Assembly: GCA_022835595.1 (NCBI GenBank)
Contig: BQUP01000013.1
Location: 1 to 64,000, forward strand
Origin: Cystobasidium ongulense
Lineage: Eukaryota > Basidiomycota > Cystobasidiomycetes > Cystobasidiales > Cystobasidiaceae
Reading direction: 5' to 3'
DNA length: 64,000 nucleotides
Positions 60,656-64,000 of the stretch are shown here, in pieces. Each line of letters begins with the position of its first letter. The first letter of the stretch is position 1. Under the pieces are notes generated by a model, which searched no databases, was not told where the DNA came from, and was given only the letters and a program-made list of their open reading frames with translations. The translations under genes and the position numbers were made by a program.

Positions 60656-62758
60656 ATGGCTACCACCTTCGATGCCCACCAGAAGCCTGGACTGGACTAT
60701 GCAGACGACACCGAGAAGGTCACCAGAGACTATGCAGAGACAGAAGACAGAGAAGAAGAACAGGAATACCAACGAGAGGGTCACGGTCAACTAAAGCTTG
60801 ATGGTCAGGGTCTGCCTCTGATTCCTCAGCCTACTGATGATCCCAGCGACGTAAGCGAACCGGATTCAACCTAGTTTCCAGTAAACTGATCTCCCTTCCG
60901 CACCTTCAGCCGTTGAATTGGTCCAGAAAGCTCAAGTTCTTGATCGTTTTCCAAGCTGCGGTTACGGCGTTCTTTGGAACCTTCTCGCTCGCCACAGCCA
61001 ATCCCGCATTCGCTCAGATAGCTATAGCTTTGCATATTCCAAGTGAGCGCAGGACAAGCCCTATTTCTCAGTTCTCATAATCTGACAATTGCTGTCAAGT
61101 TCCCAATGCTTCTTACATTGGCACCTCATCGATCGCAACCGCTGGCGTGTAAGCATCGAGGAACACCTCGCCAAGTCGCACTCACTGACGTGCCCTTAAT
61201 TCTTTAGAGGCTGTCTATTATGGGTTCCTCTCTCCAACGTCTATGGTCGTCGTCCCATTCTCCTCATAGCACAGGCAATTGCTTGCGCGGCTGGATGCGG
61301 TAGCGCAGTTGCGACGAGCTTTAACACTATCATCGTTGGTAGATGCTTTGTAGGACTTGGAGTCGCTGCAGGGAATGTCCTAACAGTGAATCTTATCAGC
61401 GACATCTTCTGCTGTGAGCAACCTTCCAATGAGATGCACACAGACTTCAGACTGATTGGCTATCTTCGTAACCCTTGCAGTGCATGAGCGTGGTACATTC
61501 GTCGGTATTGCAACAGTGGCTCTCATCAATGGCCCACATCTAGCCTCTCTTCGTGAGTAGCCTTAACTTGACTGGGCTGCATCGGTCCTGACAAATGATA
61601 CCTTTACAGCCGGAGGCTTTTTGGCACAGTACGTTGGTTGGAGATGGACTCTCTGGCTTCCGTCCATCTGTGCGGGTGTAGTCTGGGTGTAGGTCTAGCT
61701 AAGGCTGGCGTCGCAAAAGGGTTTCACGGTTGCTGACCTTGCTTATTTCCTCGCAGAATGCTCTTCTTCTGCCTGCCTGAAACGCTATACGTTCGAGGGT
61801 CGGCTGAAGGCTACCCTCAAGTCTCCAACCCTATCATGAACCGAATGAAGCCATGGGGTATCCGCCACCCTGGCAGAAAGCTCAAGGCAGTTCAGTTCAT
61901 TTACCCTTTCAAGATGCTCAAGTACTTCCCTATCGTTCTTCAAGCTTGGTTTACAGCGGTAGTCTTCACACTCGGATCAGTTATGCCTGCTTTAACCGGA
62001 AGTGCCCTCTTCAAAACATTCTACGGCTGGAAGTCGGCACGAACTGGTCTTGCTCTGTCCTTGTCGACCACAATCGGCGGTGTCTTGGGAGAAATCATTG
62101 CCGGTCCTGTTACTGTAAGCATGCGGACGGAGGTTTGGCTTTTTCGGGCAACTGGCTGAAATATCTTTCTGCAGGATCGCCTCATCATGCGATCCCGAAA
62201 GAAGACCGGAAAGCTGCATCACGAACAACGCTTGCTGGCAACCATTCCAGGTGCAATCTTGCTACCTATTGGTCTACTCATCTATGGTTTCTGCATTCAA
62301 TATAACGAGGCGAAGGATTCATACGTCGGTGCATGCGTTGCCATGGCTGTGAGTTCTCTTCGGTTTTACACGGAGAGGAAACATTACTGATAACCCAACT
62401 CTCTTTGCCCAGCTTACGTGCTTCTCGGTTCAAGTCATTATCTCACCCTGCCTGTCTTACGCAATTGATTGCTACAAGCCACAAGTGAGTTGAACTTGTG
62501 GTCCTTCTTTGGCAGACGCTGACATAGATTCATCAGGCTGGAGAGGTCGTCTTGCTGTTCGCCTTGACTCGTCAGCTTATGTCGTTCACGGTCGGTTTCT
62601 GGGTGATCCGATTTGGAGAAGAGGTTGGATTCCAGTACTCTGGCCTCACATATGCACTGGTCTCGATTGCCTTCTTCGTCCCGGTGCTTGCTACCATCAA
62701 GTTCGGCGAAGTTTGGCGACACAAGCTCGGCGTTCCCGTCTTCAACAAGGGTATCTAA
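60656..62758 (+). CDS. Major facilitator superfamily transporter (DHA1-like)
   Basis: ATG 60656 (MATTFDAHQKPGLDY); an acidic/Gln-rich N-terminus precedes PLNWSRKLKFLIVFQAAV, the typical DHA start. Twelve helices are spread over about nine exons. Marks are LWVPLSNVYGRRPILL (motif A), ISDIFCLHERGTFVGIA, GFLAQYVGWRWTLWLPS (motif C region) and RPLIMRSRKKTGKLH in the loop after helix 8. The end is VPVFNKGI, stop 62756-62758. About 520 residues. The closest groups are polyamine/drug or aromatic-acid exporters and importers. Position next to the aromatic monooxygenase suggests salicylate-type substrates, by context only. Confidence 0.9.
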
Positions 62759-62891
62759 GTGCCTTCATAACTGAGTCCTCGTCGTCTTTTGATCCCGATG
62801 GAGTTGTCGAAGTGATTGTCGGTAGCTCCGAAGAGTCCTGGTGTTGTTCCCTAATCTTGGGTCATATGCAATGTAATCACCTTGTCCTTAT

Positions 62892-63738
62892 CTATGCTGC
62901 TGGCTTAAATTCAGAATAGTAGCTACGTGCAGATGCTTCGAGTATTTCGGGATAGCTTTCTGGAAGGTCTTCCACAAGTTTTGCGGGCGAACCCCCAAAG
63001 ACAGTCATTGACGGTATGACAGTCCCAGGTGCTACGATACTATCATCTAGTATGACAGCACAGTCCTTGATTATGGTGAAGCGGCCCTGTCGTGGTGAAG
63101 TAGTGAACGTCAGCTATAAGGCCTTGCACAGTATCAGTTTCATCAAGCGTCGATACGCACGATCACGCAGTTCTTTCCGATTTGGACCATATTGCCTATT
63201 GACGCTGCCTCAATGATGGTGTTGTCTCCGACAGCAACGTAGTCGCCTATCTTCATCGGGTAGTAGCTGTTTTGGTGGGTAGCAAAGTGCTGTAAGTAAC
63301 GGGTAGAACAGTAGGTTGATCGAGCTCGAGCTGCTCACCTGAATACTCTGCAGATACCACAAGAGATGGCATGAGTAGCGCTCGGGTCGTTGGGAACGGT
63401 AGACATACCCTTTATAAGTCTTGTAGCTTGGCCTGACCACGCACCCTTGCCCCAGACGGCAGTATTTGCCCAAGGCCAACACGACTGCGGCGCCAGAGCC
63501 CGCACGTCTCAAGTCACCACGTAGAATGACTCCAGCTTCGAGGATGGTCTTTCCTCCCAATACTATATTCTGACTACCTTGAATAGTGCATTTACGGGAG
63601 ATCTTGTTGCCTGTGTCCTGTAGAAGCAAAGAGTGTAGTCCACCATTTCAGCAACTTTGTCGTAGTAAACAGACGGTCTGCTGGAGCTTCAATGTGTAGA
63701 CTAACCGTTTCTATGTAGTCAGATTTAGCGTAAAGCAT
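62892..63738 (-). CDS. DCTN5: Dynactin subunit p25 (DCTN5)
   Basis: First exon MLYAKSDYIET from ATG 63738 joins the second (DTGNKISRKCTIQGSQNIVL) and later GKTILEAGVILRGDL, CRLGQGCVVRPSYKTYKG and GNMVQIGKNCVIVD: left-handed beta-helix hexapeptide repeats of p25. The C-terminus ILDDSIVAPGTVIPSMTVF...ARSYYSEFKPAA matches the p25 tail. Five or so exons, about 190 residues. p25 is part of the dynactin pointed-end complex, which links dynein to endosomes. Filamentous fungi keep this complex, whereas budding yeast lacks it. The stop is 62892-62894. Confidence 0.92.
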
Positions 63739-63896
63739 ATTGGGCGCTTAACATTCGACTACAGCAGTATCATCGAATTGAGGTTGGCAGGAGGCAAAGG
63801 AAGACAAGGTCTACTCAAATTGGGTCGAACGCGTCAGGGAGGCACGTGCCATATATTTTCTAGCTTGCGGTTTACATTGAAATAGATTGGAAACGT

Positions 63897-64000
63897 CTAT
63901 TCAGCGATGCGGACATCTGCATTCTCTTCCAACCAGTCCATCCAATGCTTGAGGAACTTGCTCCCTTTTCCAACAGTTTCACTATCCCCAACAATACAAA
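63897..64000 (-). CDS. 3' end of an unidentified gene
   Basis: The minus strand is open from the right edge to a TAG at 63897-63899. The last 33 codons read IVGDSETVGKGSKFLKHWMD then WLEENADVRIAE. Amino-acid use looks protein-like. The remainder is beyond the window, and the family cannot be named. Confidence 0.5.
   Translation of the reverse strand, partial: CIVGDSETVGKGSKFLKHWMDWLEENADVRIAE

Overview
This is a 64-kb stretch of fungal nuclear DNA, most likely from a basidiomycete (perhaps a yeast-like lineage). The genes are compact and intron-rich: several introns of about 45-75 bases each, GT-AG ends, and spliced products that match fungal proteins such as Krr1, Vps33, Dsd1, Gpi12 and Uba3. 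The lineage is an inference from gene structure and base composition near 50% GC; nothing here fixes genus or species. I see no transposon, viral relic, CRISPR array, rRNA or convincing tRNA.

Layout, left to right. 1-10 kb: the 3' end of a coiled-coil membrane protein, a large unrecognised minus-strand gene, and a YML020W-like alpha/beta hydrolase with an approximately 830-residue disordered N-terminus. 10-17 kb: hydroxyacid-oxoacid transhydrogenase, a small membrane protein, a ZIP zinc transporter with lumenal Cys/His repeats, and a small orphan. 17-26 kb is housekeeping: ETF beta, KRR1, AARSD1 alanyl-tRNA editing protein, GPI12/PIG-L, then DSD1 (D-serine dehydratase) divergent from a RidA/Hmf1 deaminase. 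26-37 kb looks metabolic: UNC93-like transporter, zinc alcohol dehydrogenase, Zn2Cys6 transcription factor, HSL-type esterase and SDR oxidoreductase. 37-47 kb: LEA_2-type membrane protein, DUF202 protein, single-pass membrane protein, methionine aminopeptidase 1 and an orphan seven-helix membrane protein. 48-56 kb: mitochondrial 3-hydroxyisobutyryl-CoA hydrolase, VPS33 and UBA3. 56-63 kb: a 2,3-dihydroxybenzoate-decarboxylase-type amidohydrolase, a salicylate-hydroxylase-type FAD monooxygenase and an MFS transporter. The window closes with dynactin p25 and the last 33 codons of another minus-strand gene.

How the genes may work together. Two groups suggest pathways. DSD1 and the RidA homologue share a 272-base divergent promoter; the first produces the reactive enamine/imine that the second removes. 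The decarboxylase, monooxygenase and transporter at 56.2-62.8 kb would together import and convert salicylate-type aromatics to catechol. A third possible cluster (26.5-37.2 kb) has a transporter, ADH, regulator, esterase and SDR with no obvious common substrate. Gene orientation alternates strikingly: 23 of 31 neighbouring pairs are on opposite strands, and converging genes end 26-476 bases apart. Exon boundaries were inferred by eye from splice signals, reading frame and remembered family sequences.
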